64,000 bases of DNA from Pelecanus crispus (lineage: Eukaryota > Chordata > Aves > Pelecaniformes > Pelecanidae): positions 30,441,150-30,505,149 of the forward strand of contig NC_134653.1 of the NCBI RefSeq assembly GCF_030463565.1, written 5' to 3'. Positions 1 through 13,200 of this stretch are shown here, piece by piece. A model generated the notes under the pieces. That model had not been told where the DNA came from, did not search any database, and was given only the letters and a program-made list of their open reading frames with translations. The translations under genes and the position numbers were made by a program. Each line of letters begins with the position of its first letter. Positions within the stretch are counted from its first letter, which is position 1.

Positions 1-164
1 GCTCCATCCCACCTGCACCCCCAAGGGGCTGAGAAATTTTCTTACCCATGCAGCAGCACCTAGCACAACGGGCCAGTTCCATGCCCAGGGCTCCTGGGCT
101 ACAACCATCGCACTCATCCGACAGCCTGAAGTGCTTGCCCTGCTGTCAACAGCCTAATTGCCAA

Positions 165-960
165 GCTGGTGAAGAGGGCTTTAAACTAAAGTTGCCAGGG
201 GAGGGGGACCTCAATCCATCCCACTCCTACCAGTTTGATGCCAGTGCCAGCAATAGATGCCCAGAGCCTGAAGGAGGGTCACAGGTCAGCAGGAGAGCAC
301 CTGAACAGAGCAGCACAAAGGAATTCCAGCCACTCCAGCCAGCAAGTCAGCTTCATCGGGGGCCCAGCTGAAATGCCTCTATGCAAACACATGTAGCATG
401 GGGAATAAACAAGAGGAGCTACAGATGTGCACACGCCTGCAGGTCTACGATCTTAGTGGCATCATGGAGACATGGTGGGATGGCTCCTATGACTGGAGTG
501 TTGGAATGGAAGGATACAGGCTCTTTAGGAAGGACGGGCAGGGGAGACGAGGAGGGGGTATTGCCCTCTCTGTCAACGACCAGCTGGAGCGCATGGAGCT
601 CTGCCTGGGGATGGATGAGGAGCCAACTGAGAGCTTACGGGTCAGGATTAAAGGAAGGGCAGGGACAGGTGACATTAAAGTGGCAGTCTGCTACAGGCCA
701 CCCAACCAGGAAGACTGAGCAGATGAGGCCCTCTATGGACTCAGGCCCTCTATAGACAGACAGGAGCAGCCTCACACTCACAAGCCCTGGTCCTTGTGGA
801 GAACTTCAACCACCCTGATACTGTTGGAGGGACAACACAGCAGGGCATTGTCTGTGATATGTGCCAGGGGAACTCTGGGCAAGGACTGTGGAGCAGGAGA
901 GGAGAAGCATTTGTATCTCAAAGGTAGCGTGGAGCAGGAGAGAGAGCAGCCTTGTTCTTG
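165..960 (+). mobile_element. CR1 LINE fragment (5' region plus start of ORF2 endonuclease)
   Basis: The open frame at 398-718 reads as the start of a CR1 ORF2 apurinic-type endonuclease: it begins MGNKQEELQ and contains ETWWD, GYRLFRKD, RRGGGIAL and VCYRPPNQE. The stretch before it (about 165-397) resembles the CR1 leader. The copy is dead: the frame stops at 716, and further on the usual GDFNHPD motif reads ENFNHPD before the frame shifts, so a catalytic aspartate is lost. No reverse transcriptase follows. Both outer edges are approximate. It lies in the intron following SGSM1 coding exon 3. Confidence 0.85.
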
Positions 961-1159
961 GTGGAACGTGTCATGAGTTTGAGGCCAAGTCTCAGCACCC
1001 TGCCCAGTGCAGAGCTCAGCAGGCCAGCACATCCCAGAGCTGGAGCGTGCCCCCAGGAAACACGTGTACTGCAGCCCCAACACCAGGCAGGGAAAGCCCA
1101 ACGTGAAGAGGGTGCCCCAGCTCCCCGTTCACGTCAACATCCTGCCACCAGAGACTCAC

Positions 1160-1235
1160 CACAGAAGGAGATGATGTGGCTGCTGTCCTCATGCACAAAC
1201 TTCCTCGTCACCGCCTCTTCCATGATCTGCTTCAC
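1160..1235 (-). CDS. SGSM1: SGSM1 coding exon 3
   Basis: Codes residues 22-46 (V22 to C46) plus one base. The acceptor reads TTCAACAG and the donor GTGAGT on the minus strand. This is the entry to the RUN domain. Confidence 0.88.
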
Positions 1236-4200
1236 CTGTTGAACAGAGGCCCAGTTAGAGAAAACTTGGAATTTCAGCCATAGACCAGAGTGATGAGACC
1301 TGCGGTGAAGTGGGCATGAGATGCCCTGCTTGCTTGGTGTCTGTAAGGAAACCTCCTCTGTTCTCTGACTTCTCTAATAGCCTCTAACGGCACAAGAGGT
1401 CTCATGGAGTATCACTGCATCTTTGCTTGCTAAGCATCACCAGCTATTTCAAAAAGTCAGGTAATAAAAAAAGGCATGTTTTGTTTTTGAGAAACTTCAA
1501 AGTAGAAAAACTAAGAGCAGAGAATTAACTGCAGGAATCAAGCATCATTTAGATAAAAGACATCTTCATAAAGGCAACCAAATCTCATATTCAATGCTTT
1601 TACAGTATTGTTACGTTCTTTCATTTTATGGGGATTTGACATATTTCATGTGACACAGCTGTCTCAAATGACTGTAACATCCATCAATGCCAAAGTCAAT
1701 GATCACCTGGCACCAAATGTGACCAGGAATGCTATTTGCATTGCAATGCAATCAGCTCTGCCCTCCAACTGACTGAGTCTGTACTGCTGATGACACGTTA
1801 CTGGCACTCATTTCAGTGCAGTTAATCAAAAAGAAGCTGTCATGTAGGTTGCACATCAGGGGCACGATTAGGGGAAGAAAATAAATAGGAACCCACATAA
1901 ATTAGGAGCATAATTTTTGCAGACACAAGATGGGAGGTGAGACCTGCCAGGTAAGCAGGCTGCAGAGGACAGACTCTAGCCTTGGAGAAGCTCCCAGAAC
2001 TGGTTGGCTACTCCACAGCAGTAGCTCAGAGGAGCCTGAGGAGTCAGGACTAGCAGAGCAAGAAATCCAAGTACCGCTAGCACTGCTGCTCTTCCACTCG
2101 TACCTGTCCCTGCCAGCACTGACACTGCCCAGCTCTCCCCCTCCCACTGAGAGCATCCCTTTTTTAGAACACAGACCCCTCAGACCTGTTTCGGAGATAC
2201 AGCAAGGTCACCCTGTAGGTGCTAATGAACTCGTCGTGCATTACAGCTGTCTGTTACATATCACCTAGGAATCAGCAGGTACAACTGCTGCTATGAGACT
2301 GGTTCCCTGTGGCTCAGTTTTAGCAGCTCAAACAGAACAGGATTATCCTGCAGGGCTCGCCCTCATCCTTCTAATGCAGAGCACTTCTCACAGTGCCTGC
2401 AGCCTCAACAGACATACCTGAGCCAGCTCTCAGCTCCCCAGCCCACTCTCCCATGCAGCCCATGTCGCTTCCTTGGTATTTTGGAGCTAGAAAACTGGGC
2501 TAGACAGAGCTTTGTTCCAACCCTACAAAGCAATTGCAGGTTACAAATTTGAGTCACTATGAAAGGAGAGGATTTTTTAAGTGCCTTGACTTCCTATTTG
2601 CAACCATCAGCTTCTGACACAGGTTGCCAGCAGACTGTCACCACCTTGCTGCATGTCTCTTGTTGGAAGCATGTTGTCCTCCCTCCACGTCTCCCACTGC
2701 TCCTGGCAGCTACCTTGCTGATGTGCTGAACTGTTATTCTCTACAAAGAGGACATTGAAGAGAACATCAAACCACATGCTGCTGCTAAACAGTAATGGTT
2801 CTGGGCACCTCAAGCAACCTCACACTCTCAACAGAAATGACTTCTCCCGGTGTCCACAGGCTGGAGGAATGCTGGTCGGGGTGCTCTGACTTTCAGGGTG
2901 GGATTCCACATGAAATGCCCTTAAAGGTGGAACATGGGGGGGAATATGGTCGTGTGATCAGGGCCAAAGCACTGCCAGGGCCAAAGCACTGCCAGGGTAA
3001 TGCAGAGCAGCTCCAAGAGCCACCCAACTCTCAAGCAACACCTCCTCCATTTGCCCCCATGCCTCTGTAGGACGCAGGACCTGCACAGGAGAGATGTGGA
3101 GTTTAGTGCTCAGGGAGGTTTGAGCCTTGCTCAGAAAGCGCTGGAGAAGTAGGTGTTATTAATGAAGGAGGCAGCCCTAGACTGACAGCCCCATGAACCA
3201 CCCGAGCTCTGCCAGCTGCCGTCCTCTATCCAGACTGCTTCCTCCACACCGTGCCCGCCACAGCCTCGCTGGCTAAGCCCTGCCAGCTCATACCAGCAGA
3301 CCCCAGGATCTGCCGTCCCTCTGCCTGTCCCCCCATCACCCCGCAGCCCTGGTGCGAACACCTTTCCAGGCAGACCCCAGTTGTCCTGCTCCAGAGGTGC
3401 CATGCCTCTTACAGCCAGCCTCTCCTACCCTGCTCAGAGCAGCAGTGACTTCCACCCTCAGCTGTCACCCTCCCTAATCCTGCTGAAATCAGCAAAAGTC
3501 CAGCTGAATGTTTGGTCCTTAAATGCTCAGTTCCTGACCACTTTTCCTGTTAAATATAGAGCTGCCAGCGCACCCAGATCTCATCTTCTAGTGCTTTTCA
3601 CTCTTAGCTTTCAGAAAATGCAGGGTAAAGGGTTCACAGTGCAGAGATGTGGGCGTAAGAGAGGCTCTGCTTATCAAGATGTTCTCTCTGAAGGCACAGG
3701 GAGGAGGAAAAAACAGCAGGTCAAGACTTGGCCAAGCAAACCTTGCATGTATGAGACACCTTTAATGGCATCATTTGGGGAATTAAACACCTTTGCAAGA
3801 TATAATCAAGGTCAGTTATGCACAGCTGACAGCTCAATAAAGGAAATCCTTTTACAAATATGGATTAAGAAAAAAGTCACATCTAAAGCCAAACGCGTCT
3901 CTCTGCATGTCAAAGCAATCAGGTCAGCTCCCTGTGCCACTCTGCTCAACGTGCTGGGTGACTAACAGAGCCTGCTCGTGAACCTGGGGGGGAGCGGGAC
4001 TTGCACAGTGATTTCACCTGTATCCTGGCAGCTCAGATGACTGACAGCGAGTCGGGAACTCACAGCAGAGAATGTCACCGAGATGTGGACCTCAGGGCTG
4101 GAGGTGGCTCAGAGCACTGGGAAATTCCCCTGGGTACGGCACGATACAACTCCCACAGCTCCTACATCCCAACTCTGCGCTTGGACTAGCGACTCCAGCC

Positions 4201-7200
4201 ACAGAACACCCTGGGCACGGAGGGCTCCACTTTCCAGAGATCTGCAGAAAAGCTCCGTCTACCTCAGTGCTTTATTGTGGCAAGTGGCCAAAAACTGCAG
4301 CTGTCCCTTATCAGGGCACCTTCCAGCAAGGTGGAGCCAGGTGAGGCTAGCAAGCCCTTCATTTCATTACACCCCACGTACAGTTTTGCCCCTTGTACCA
4401 TTGCCACGCGCTGAGCACCACAGAAGGGGGAAGCTGCAATCCTCACGCAGGCTTCATGGCTCCAGCAGTGTTTTATTTTAAACTTCAACAACAGAAGGAA
4501 CACTGTGAAACAGAAATGGGGACAAGAAAGGAGTCCTTCTCTTTGGTTTGCTGCATTATAGCGAGACTTATCCCTTGACCTTGGCTGCAGTGGTGAATTA
4601 GAGACGGGAAGCATCACACACCTCTCGTCCACCAGCGCCCAGGTGTGCACCAAAACAGATTTCCTCCTTTTCCTCCATTTGACATTACAAGTAGCTAACA
4701 AAGACATGCCAGTTCCTCCTTTAGAAACACTGATTGGCCTAAGAACCATCACCGATCACCCCCTCATTGCAGCCCTGGCAGAGGCCCAGCGATGCACGCC
4801 TTGGGGCCCTCAGGGATTCCCCAAAATTAGGCTCTCCCTGCAGGTTGAGCTGCCTTCATCCAGATGGCTCACGGCCCTCACCGGGCCAGGCTGAGCTTCC
4901 TCTGTCAGCGGGTCATGGGCACTTCTCCCTCACATATCCAAACAATCTACTATAAAAGGAAGAACACACAGTTATAAAATGTACCCTCATGGCCACAGCA
5001 GTCTGCTTGCAGTCCCTGGGGCTTGTTCCTGCCTCCCTGCTCCTCCCAGCAGTTGAAGGGATACAACTGCTTGTGGGACCATGCTGCCAACCACGGCAGA
5101 TATTGCTTTTAAAGAAAAAAAAAAAAAAACCAAACCCAAAACAACTGGGGATTTTTAAACTCCAATCAGGTCATCAGTCTTGGGATCTGACATTTTTTCT
5201 GCAACATTGCGATCAGGAACCACCAGTGAACTCAGCCTCTCTATGAATCACCCAAAAGTGTAAGCCAAGAATCTGTATTTTAAACCCCCTAAAATACACT
5301 TGGGAATCAACGCACACAGTTTGGTACCAGCTTCTGATTAAATTAGGAGCATATTCAAATTAAAGCAGCATATTCAAAAACCTGTCAGCCACCTTTCGCG
5401 CAAGCCATCGTCTCGCTGCTCTGATGCAACGCCTGCAGTCGCACCTACCGCAGGACTGCCTGCTGCGGGGCAGGGACCATCTGGTTATTCGGTGCCTGTG
5501 GAGCAACCAGCACAGTGGGACTCCAGCTCTGACCAGGCATCTTGGTGCCAACACAGCACAAACAACCTGCACTCTCAAGGCACACAAAAAAACCTTCCAA
5601 GAGATGCAGTTTAGTGGAAAACTATTCATTAAAAGAAAGAAAAAAAAAAAAACCCACACTTTATTGACTGAGGTTATCACACTAAACAAAATAAATCAAA
5701 GATATCTGAAGAAATAGAAGTGGAAAGGGCATTGCAACAAGGGCACTCACCTGACATGAAGGGCTAGAGCAGAATAGGAGCAGCTAAACAATAAATACAA
5801 AGCCCCAACAGGTAGGGGCCAGACAGACAGATACGGTCTTGTAACAGAAAACAAGTATTATACCCAGAAAGTTTTCAAACAAAACAATCTTACACTTGCC
5901 CATAAATGGACATGGCTGGCATCTGTAGGACAGCTCCAACCCAGAGAAACCCAAAACGCTTGACAGATCTATGCTGTTGTCTGCAGATCCCAAAGGAGTC
6001 TCCCACCTGGACCTCAGCCCCTCCACAGCCAGCTGGGATCACAAATGCCGCAGCAGCCATCTGCCGCGGTGCTCCCAGATCCTCTCCTGAAAGCAAAGCA
6101 AGTTTGTGACGCTGCGGGGATGGAGAACGCCAGCTAATCCATGTTTGGCTCACTCCATAGAGGAGACTTGAACAGCCTCTAACTATGCTGCATTCCAGCA
6201 TTTTAATCTACTTCTCACATTGTATCCAGAACAATCTCAACAAATGAAGCTGCCCACTCTTTATCTAAAGCCAGTCTAGGGAAAATGAGATGTTTGCTCT
6301 TCTTTTATTAGAAAGGAAATTAACACAGCAACTAATAATTTAGCTGGAGGTAAACTCAAGCAGAATATCATGAAGTATTCCACAACTATAAAAACAATCC
6401 TCCTGGCTCCAGCTGTGAGCACAGGACAAGTCACCCCCTGCTCTGGGAGGGTCCCAGGGACACCCCACAACAAGGTGTCCACACAAACTCAACAGCATTA
6501 ACTGCAGTTCCAAAAATACAACAGAAGACAGGCTGGTCTTGACATTACCATTGGAATCACTGATTCATGAACAAGTGAGGTAGTCCTTCTTTGTTTCACA
6601 TGCATGTCTGAATTACAAGGAAAACAATTTTCTTTCCTCCTTGCCCCATCTCCAAAGCTGGATCCAAGAGCCACAGGCCTTGAGAAGAGCTCTTGGGTTA
6701 CAGCATTCATCAGGGGCATCAGGAATCCCAGTGCACCCACTTCAGACCAGGGATTTGAGCTTTCACCCCTGTATCTGCAGTGAGGCTCCTGATCCCAGAG
6801 GTCTCTGCCTCTCCTTTGGCTCCCCTTGGCCTGGCCAGCTTCACTGCAGCCAAAACACTGCTATTAAAATTTTGTTTGACAAACTCCCTTCACCCTGCCC
6901 TTCAAAAATAAATGAAAACAAAACCTTACCTATCCAACAGCCCCCAGATCCCAATGAGGGATGCAGGTTTAGATCTCTCTGCTACAAAATTCCCAGGGTG
7001 ATGCTTCATCTCGAAGGCCAATTCTCCCATCACAGAGCTTCATAACTGTACCCAGTCCCAGCTGTCATTTACATTGGTGGAGCAAGCCAAATATTACAGC
7101 AGTTACAGTAACCACCAAGGTGCAGAGACCAGGAGCAAACCAATAACTCTAGGTTTAATTAGTCTAAGGCAATATTGACTCACAACTCTCTTCTACCTGG

Positions 7201-10200
7201 CTGGATTTTTCCAGGCAAGTCACCATAAAACCCGTATTCTAGATTATTCAGTAATGTTTACAGTCACAATTTTCCCTGCCATGCTTATTGCAAAGCCTTT
7301 CTCTGGTTATCAAGGCATTTGTATTGAAGCACAGCATCTCCCATTTATTTGGCCACGCTCATAACTCTGTGGAAGTGTTTATAGGAAGCCAGATGCAAAC
7401 AGAGTCCCCAGCTTGATCCTTTTCCCGGTCCTGTTTCAAGGTGAAGCTCAGTCCCTTCCCCAAAGGGTGGCAGAACGGCGAGCTCTGTGCAGTACGGCTG
7501 CGGTGATGCTCCCAGGCATGGACCTGTTTGCTAGACCCAGCCTCAGGGGTCCCTGAGGGATTCGGGACCCTGGAAGACTGCCTCTGGTATGGAGACACAC
7601 AGGTAACCGAGCAGCGAGGCTGACAGCCGGGTGCTCAGACTCCTTGGTTCCCCTCCCAAAGGGGGAAAGCAGCCAGACACTGAAGCATGTATGGCCAGGG
7701 CAATGGGAGAGCAGAACCAGGTCTGATTTCAGCCTCTCTAGTGGGACTTTCCACAGAAAGAGTCACTTCATATAAATAAAAGCTACAATAAAATAAATGC
7801 CTCCAGCGATTGAGTTGGTCTTCGCAGAAGCGCGTTCTTAGAAACTGCTATCGATCTGGTTTGCTCAGAAAGACCTTCTGCTGAATGTTCATGTAACCCA
7901 AATCCTGAAAACAAAAGATTTACAGTAAAAAAATATAGCGGAAATTAAGATGTTCTGCCACCTCCGAACATCCACCTCTGCACGGGATGTCAAGGATTTG
8001 GGTGAGATGAGATGATGCAACACCAGAGCCAGGCAGCTGCAACCGCCTGTATCCTCTCAGACTCCACCTTGCCTAGGAGGGCAACCAAGCACGGATTCTT
8101 ATGGTGCCAGACAAAACTAGTCTGCTCACCAGCAGCACTGCAATAGCTCGGAAAACCCCAGCAGATACAGGAGGAGCCTTAGAAATCCCTTCTCCTTCCC
8201 ATCTCTTTTTAACAGACTGCAGGAAGATGACTCCTATCCCAAGTAAACATGCAGGGAATCAGAAAGAGCATCCCAGTAAGCATCCAGCACAAACAAGCAT
8301 GGTGCTCAGGATCTACAGCTGCTGCTTGTCATTCAAGTCTCCTCACTAAATCTCAATGCATTTCCTTTCCATGAACTTGTCTACATGTTAAACTCTTCTA
8401 TATGAGCTCTTCTATATGTTAAAAAAACCCCAAAATGAAAAAAACCAAAAAAAACCCCAACAAAAAAAACCCATATTGATGATATTGGTTTGCTTTTGTA
8501 TCTTCACTTTTCAAATTCTTTTATGAGCTGCTGTTTTCTCATTCTCATTGCAGTCTTTAAGTGCTGCTTTGATTATGGTTTTGGAAGTTAATTCTAGCAC
8601 TTAAAAACCCCATTTTACATGTTAGTTTTGGAGCAACAAGTCCATGTGGGCACTCCTTGATGTAATCTGAGCATTTCTTTAATTGCTTCTCCGAATCAAG
8701 GTCTCTTTCCAGGAATAAGATCTGGTTAAGCTCCACAGAGAAGTTTCCCATACACTGTGCAAGATTTGTCCAGGTAGCACTACAGTATTATCACTTCTGA
8801 GGTATTATAAAACGCTAAAGGATCGCTTAGTGAAGCAGATGCAATATTAAGACAATCCTAGGCACGTTTGTATTCACAAGGACAAAGAATTCACTTGCAT
8901 CGGAGCTCCAGCAGTCACACTGCAGGGCTTTGCCACCAGGTCACCCAGCTAACATTTCCCAGCAGAAACGCGAGGCTGGTCTTTGTCTCTGGCTCTTAGG
9001 TTGGCTTATACCAAAGGTGGTTCAGTGTCAAAGGCAAAGCACGTGCAGAATCTCCGTTCAGCTCTAGGACATAAAGACATTACCCCAAACCCCAAGTCCT
9101 CTACTTCTGGACTGTCCACTCTGGTGCCCACAGAAGTCTCTGTGGGGCACAGCACACTGGGGATGGCGGACAGAAAAAAACAGTACATCCAACCGCTCCG
9201 CCTGCGCTGCGGCTAAATGCCACTTTTTCAGCTAAAGCAGAACTTCTCAGTCCAATACCTCTCACAAACCAGATTTATCTTCTCATTTGAAAATGAAATG
9301 TCTGCCTATTGCCTGTCTTGTTGCTTTAGCCAACAAAGCTACAACATCCTTTTTTTAGCAGACGTGTTTATAAAACTCACATTATCAAACTCAGTGTTGC
9401 AAGATACAGTTTCTTATCTTTCCAGCAACAAACACCCTGATTATTCCAAAAGCAAGTGCCAGACAGACTTTTCCAGCACCATCACAAGTTGCAGCCAAGC
9501 TCTGCCACTTATCCACAGGTTTACTAGTTGACCACTAAATAATTCCAATTAATTGTGCTCCAACCAGTTAAAACACTGCCAGCTTCACAGTACATGCACT
9601 ATTTATACCCAGAGACTTCAAGGACTCTCGCCAGCCATTTCAATGGACCGACAGAGAACAGGTCCCCCTTGCACCGTGGGAGGACAGCACAGGGACAGCT
9701 CTAATGGCACACTGCACTTTACATGTGCTTGCATTTAAAGCCAGTTGGCAGCTCCATATTCTTGCTGCCAGAGAAACATTGATTGCAATCCTACCGAGAC
9801 CTTTGGCTTTTCTAAAAGTCTTATTTAATTATTTATCAACGCTTACTAAATAAAACATAGCACCTTCTGCAGCTGGGGTATCATCCACGTGACACACGTG
9901 GGATTTTCAGGCCAGCCAGCAGACCTTCCCCAGGAGCCACGTGTACTCACAGTTGGGAACTGGGCTGAGTATCCTTGGGGGGTAAGGAGGAAGAAGGTGT
10001 TAATGCATATAAACTCGGAAGATTTGGACAGCTTGCTGGAAAAGAAATAAAAAAGACATTAAATGGAAGGGTCCATAATGCAGCGTTGTACCCCGGGGGA
10101 AACAGGAATGATCCTAGCGATGCATATTTGCTGACAGTATTTTGCACCAGACTTTCTTCATAGGGCATCAACTTAGCAACTTTTGGCCAAAAATCCCTAC

Positions 10201-13200
10201 AGGCAACACTAATTTAAGATTACTTAAGATCATGTTATAGCTGGTTCTATTCCTGTTGTGCTTGTCGAACGCAAATTTCCATGCCATCTGTTGGCACTGC
10301 TGGTACTGCTAGCTGTAAGATGCTCAATAAAGATGCTGCAACATTTCAGGAAAAACTTCAGTCATTTCTCTGTTTTCAACAGCTGATCTCAAAGCTTTAT
10401 TACCCTGTTTTGTTCTGCACCCATCACAGCACAAAGCTTCTGTTTTCCGAGGTGCTAAATGTTACGCTGACAAGCGTTTTGGATTCAATTAGGAAACACG
10501 GCAAAGACTGGCACTATTTGCACAGAAACCAGGTGCAACTTCCAGCCCCAAATTGCTTTGAAGTCCTGAATCTGTGCAAAACCAGGTATTTCCATGGCAA
10601 CAGCCAGGACGCCACAAGGAGAGGAGGATGGCATTTTGGCAGCAGAGAGGAGAGGCTGGGTGGGGAAGAAGAAGGCTCCTCTGGCATACACATCTCGTCT
10701 CCCTGAACGCTGAGAAGGAAGATGAAAGAAGGAAGAAAGCAGCACGAAAGCTGTTCTGGGTATGAAAGATCTAGCCAGGGGTTTCTGGAGTATGAGAGCA
10801 CTTCTGCACACCACTGCTTTTATCTTCAAAAGGAGAGAAAATGGTCCCCGGCGATTAGTAATACTCTTTTCAGAAGAGATCGATGCAGGCAATCGAGAAA
10901 TGCTGCATTAAAGCCGTCTGTTTACTTTTGATACAGGAACATTTGAAAAAGGCTGACCTGGGTGCTTGAGAGACATCAGAAGGTCCCTCTGCAAACAGCA
11001 GCTTTCATTACAAACCTGCAGCTTATCATCCTCATCTTCATTTTCCCTGAACAGTTTTGACAGCTACACAAAGGCCTTTTTTTTCAAATTGGCCTTGAGA
11101 ACATTTAAAGCTATCAACATTAATTTTTCAAATCCTAATAACATTAAATTAATTTACAATTTTCTACCAATCCAGAATGAAGTAGCTGGCGTTGGCACCT
11201 GCAATCTGATATTTTGGAACCACAGGCATACATGCACACTCCAGAAAAACAAACCCAAGCTGCAAAAATATTGCTCTTACCAGCCACTCTGTGTTATTTA
11301 GCCACAAACTAGACAATATGGCTGCGTAGCCGGGGCACTTCATTTAAAGGGTGGGAGGAAGAGAGACTGACTGTTATCCCTATGATATATGATGATGGAA
11401 TTAGTCAACAGCTACATAGTGACAACCATTCAAGCTATTAAAAAATAAACAATATATCTGATAGAAGACTGCGAGACATCAGCAAGCAAGCAGGCTGTGG
11501 TCAATCAATAACAGTTTTAAAAATATTCTAAGAACAGGCACCAAAATGTTCAATACAGGCACAGCAGTTATTGATGAGTAAAAGACGTAAAGCTACTTGC
11601 TGAATAGCAAGTTAAATATAAACTAAGTTGCTGCAGAAGAATAAGCAAGACAACTGTTTACTTTCATATTCCATTCAGCTTTTCACACAACTCATTTTCC
11701 AGGCACAGTGTAGTACAGCCTGTATTTCACGGCTAACACCTGCTTCCCCACCTATTCTTGTATGCAATGCAATTACCTGCAGGTAGTAAAAAACATACCA
11801 CAGGATTCTCCTCTATTAAAAATGAAACTTGCAAAAGAAGGGGAGGAGCATGGGTTGCAAGAAGCATATTTTTAGTTGAGAATCCAACACCCTTTTAAAC
11901 CTGGATATTTCAGGCTCTGGGTTTTTAAAGAAGCCTCATTCCATCTGATAAAAGCCCTAAAAAAATCAGAGAGGATTTGGTTATGCTTCTTATCCTGCAG
12001 AACAGGAAACAGGATTCCTCAGAAAGTCAGACTTCCGCTCCTTCCCTTGCAGTCTGCTGACAAATAGTCAATTTTGCAGCTTTCAGGATTAGTTTTATTT
12101 ATTATAACCACATGGGGGTGGGGGGGGGGGAGACAGTAATAGCACAACTCATTTCAACCTGCAAATCTTCTTAAAAATAAAAATGCATTAACAATGGCAA
12201 CAACCGAATATCCAAAGTCCATTTGCTCATTGTGTTGCTTTGGGTAATTTCGATTTACTGTTTATCTACCTTCTCTAATCAGACCTTGTTTTCACAATAT
12301 TTTATTCCTTCAGTTATCGCGCTAGGACGACAGATGTTGCATGGCTTCCCAACTATGATCCATGGCTGTCCCCACTTTCAGTGGAGCTCACCTGCACTTG
12401 AGGACCTCAGCAGATCACCCAAGAGCCATGGCTGAAGCAAAACCAGACACGGTCTAATAAAATGAGAATACCCAGTTTTGCGAAAGGTAAAAATTCCAGG
12501 AGCGGGGGCAAAAAAAAAGGAGATTTCTGCAGTCGGCCCTTTCTACTACCACTTGGAGTCTGCATGAGCTCCTGACTTATCCTGAAGTCAGTCTAGGAGA
12601 GGAAGAAAAAACAAAAGCATGAGCAAAATGGGCCTGATCAGCAGCGAGCAACCAGCAGAAGAATGCCCCACCAGCTCCCAGTTTCAGGGATGTTGCTAAA
12701 TAATTAACTACATCACCTATGGGATCAAGTTTCCCCAGGTTCTTCTAAATCCTAGCAGAGCAAAGCCCAGGTGGAGAGAGCGCAGAGCATGGGTCTGACA
12801 GGGAATTCACCCACCTGCGTGGCGGTGCGCAAACAGCCCCACCTCGCTGGCCCAAGGCCTCTGCCAGGTCTCACTGCTTCCAGCAGGCACTGAGCTGGGA
12901 GAGACCTGAAAGAAAGTGCAACCACCCAGTGCCTGCACTGGCACAGAACCCACCCCCACACCGATGTCCCACGGCAGAGCCCAGAGCAGTGAGACCACCA
13001 GAAAAAAAGCCTCTGCTCTGCATCAGCACTGCCCTTGCTAAAGGGCTGCTGGAGAGATACTAGACTGTGTCAAACACCCATGTCATGGCACCACGATGCG
13101 TTGGCTGGTGGCATTTCACCAGGGCAGAAGGGCTTTCCCCATACATCACCTCTCTCCTTCAGCCTTCACTTGCATTCACCAAACCCTCATACGATATGTT

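Noticed and set aside
48-371. 107-codon frame at the left edge
   Set aside because: Low-complexity translation across the CR1 leader; no independent support.
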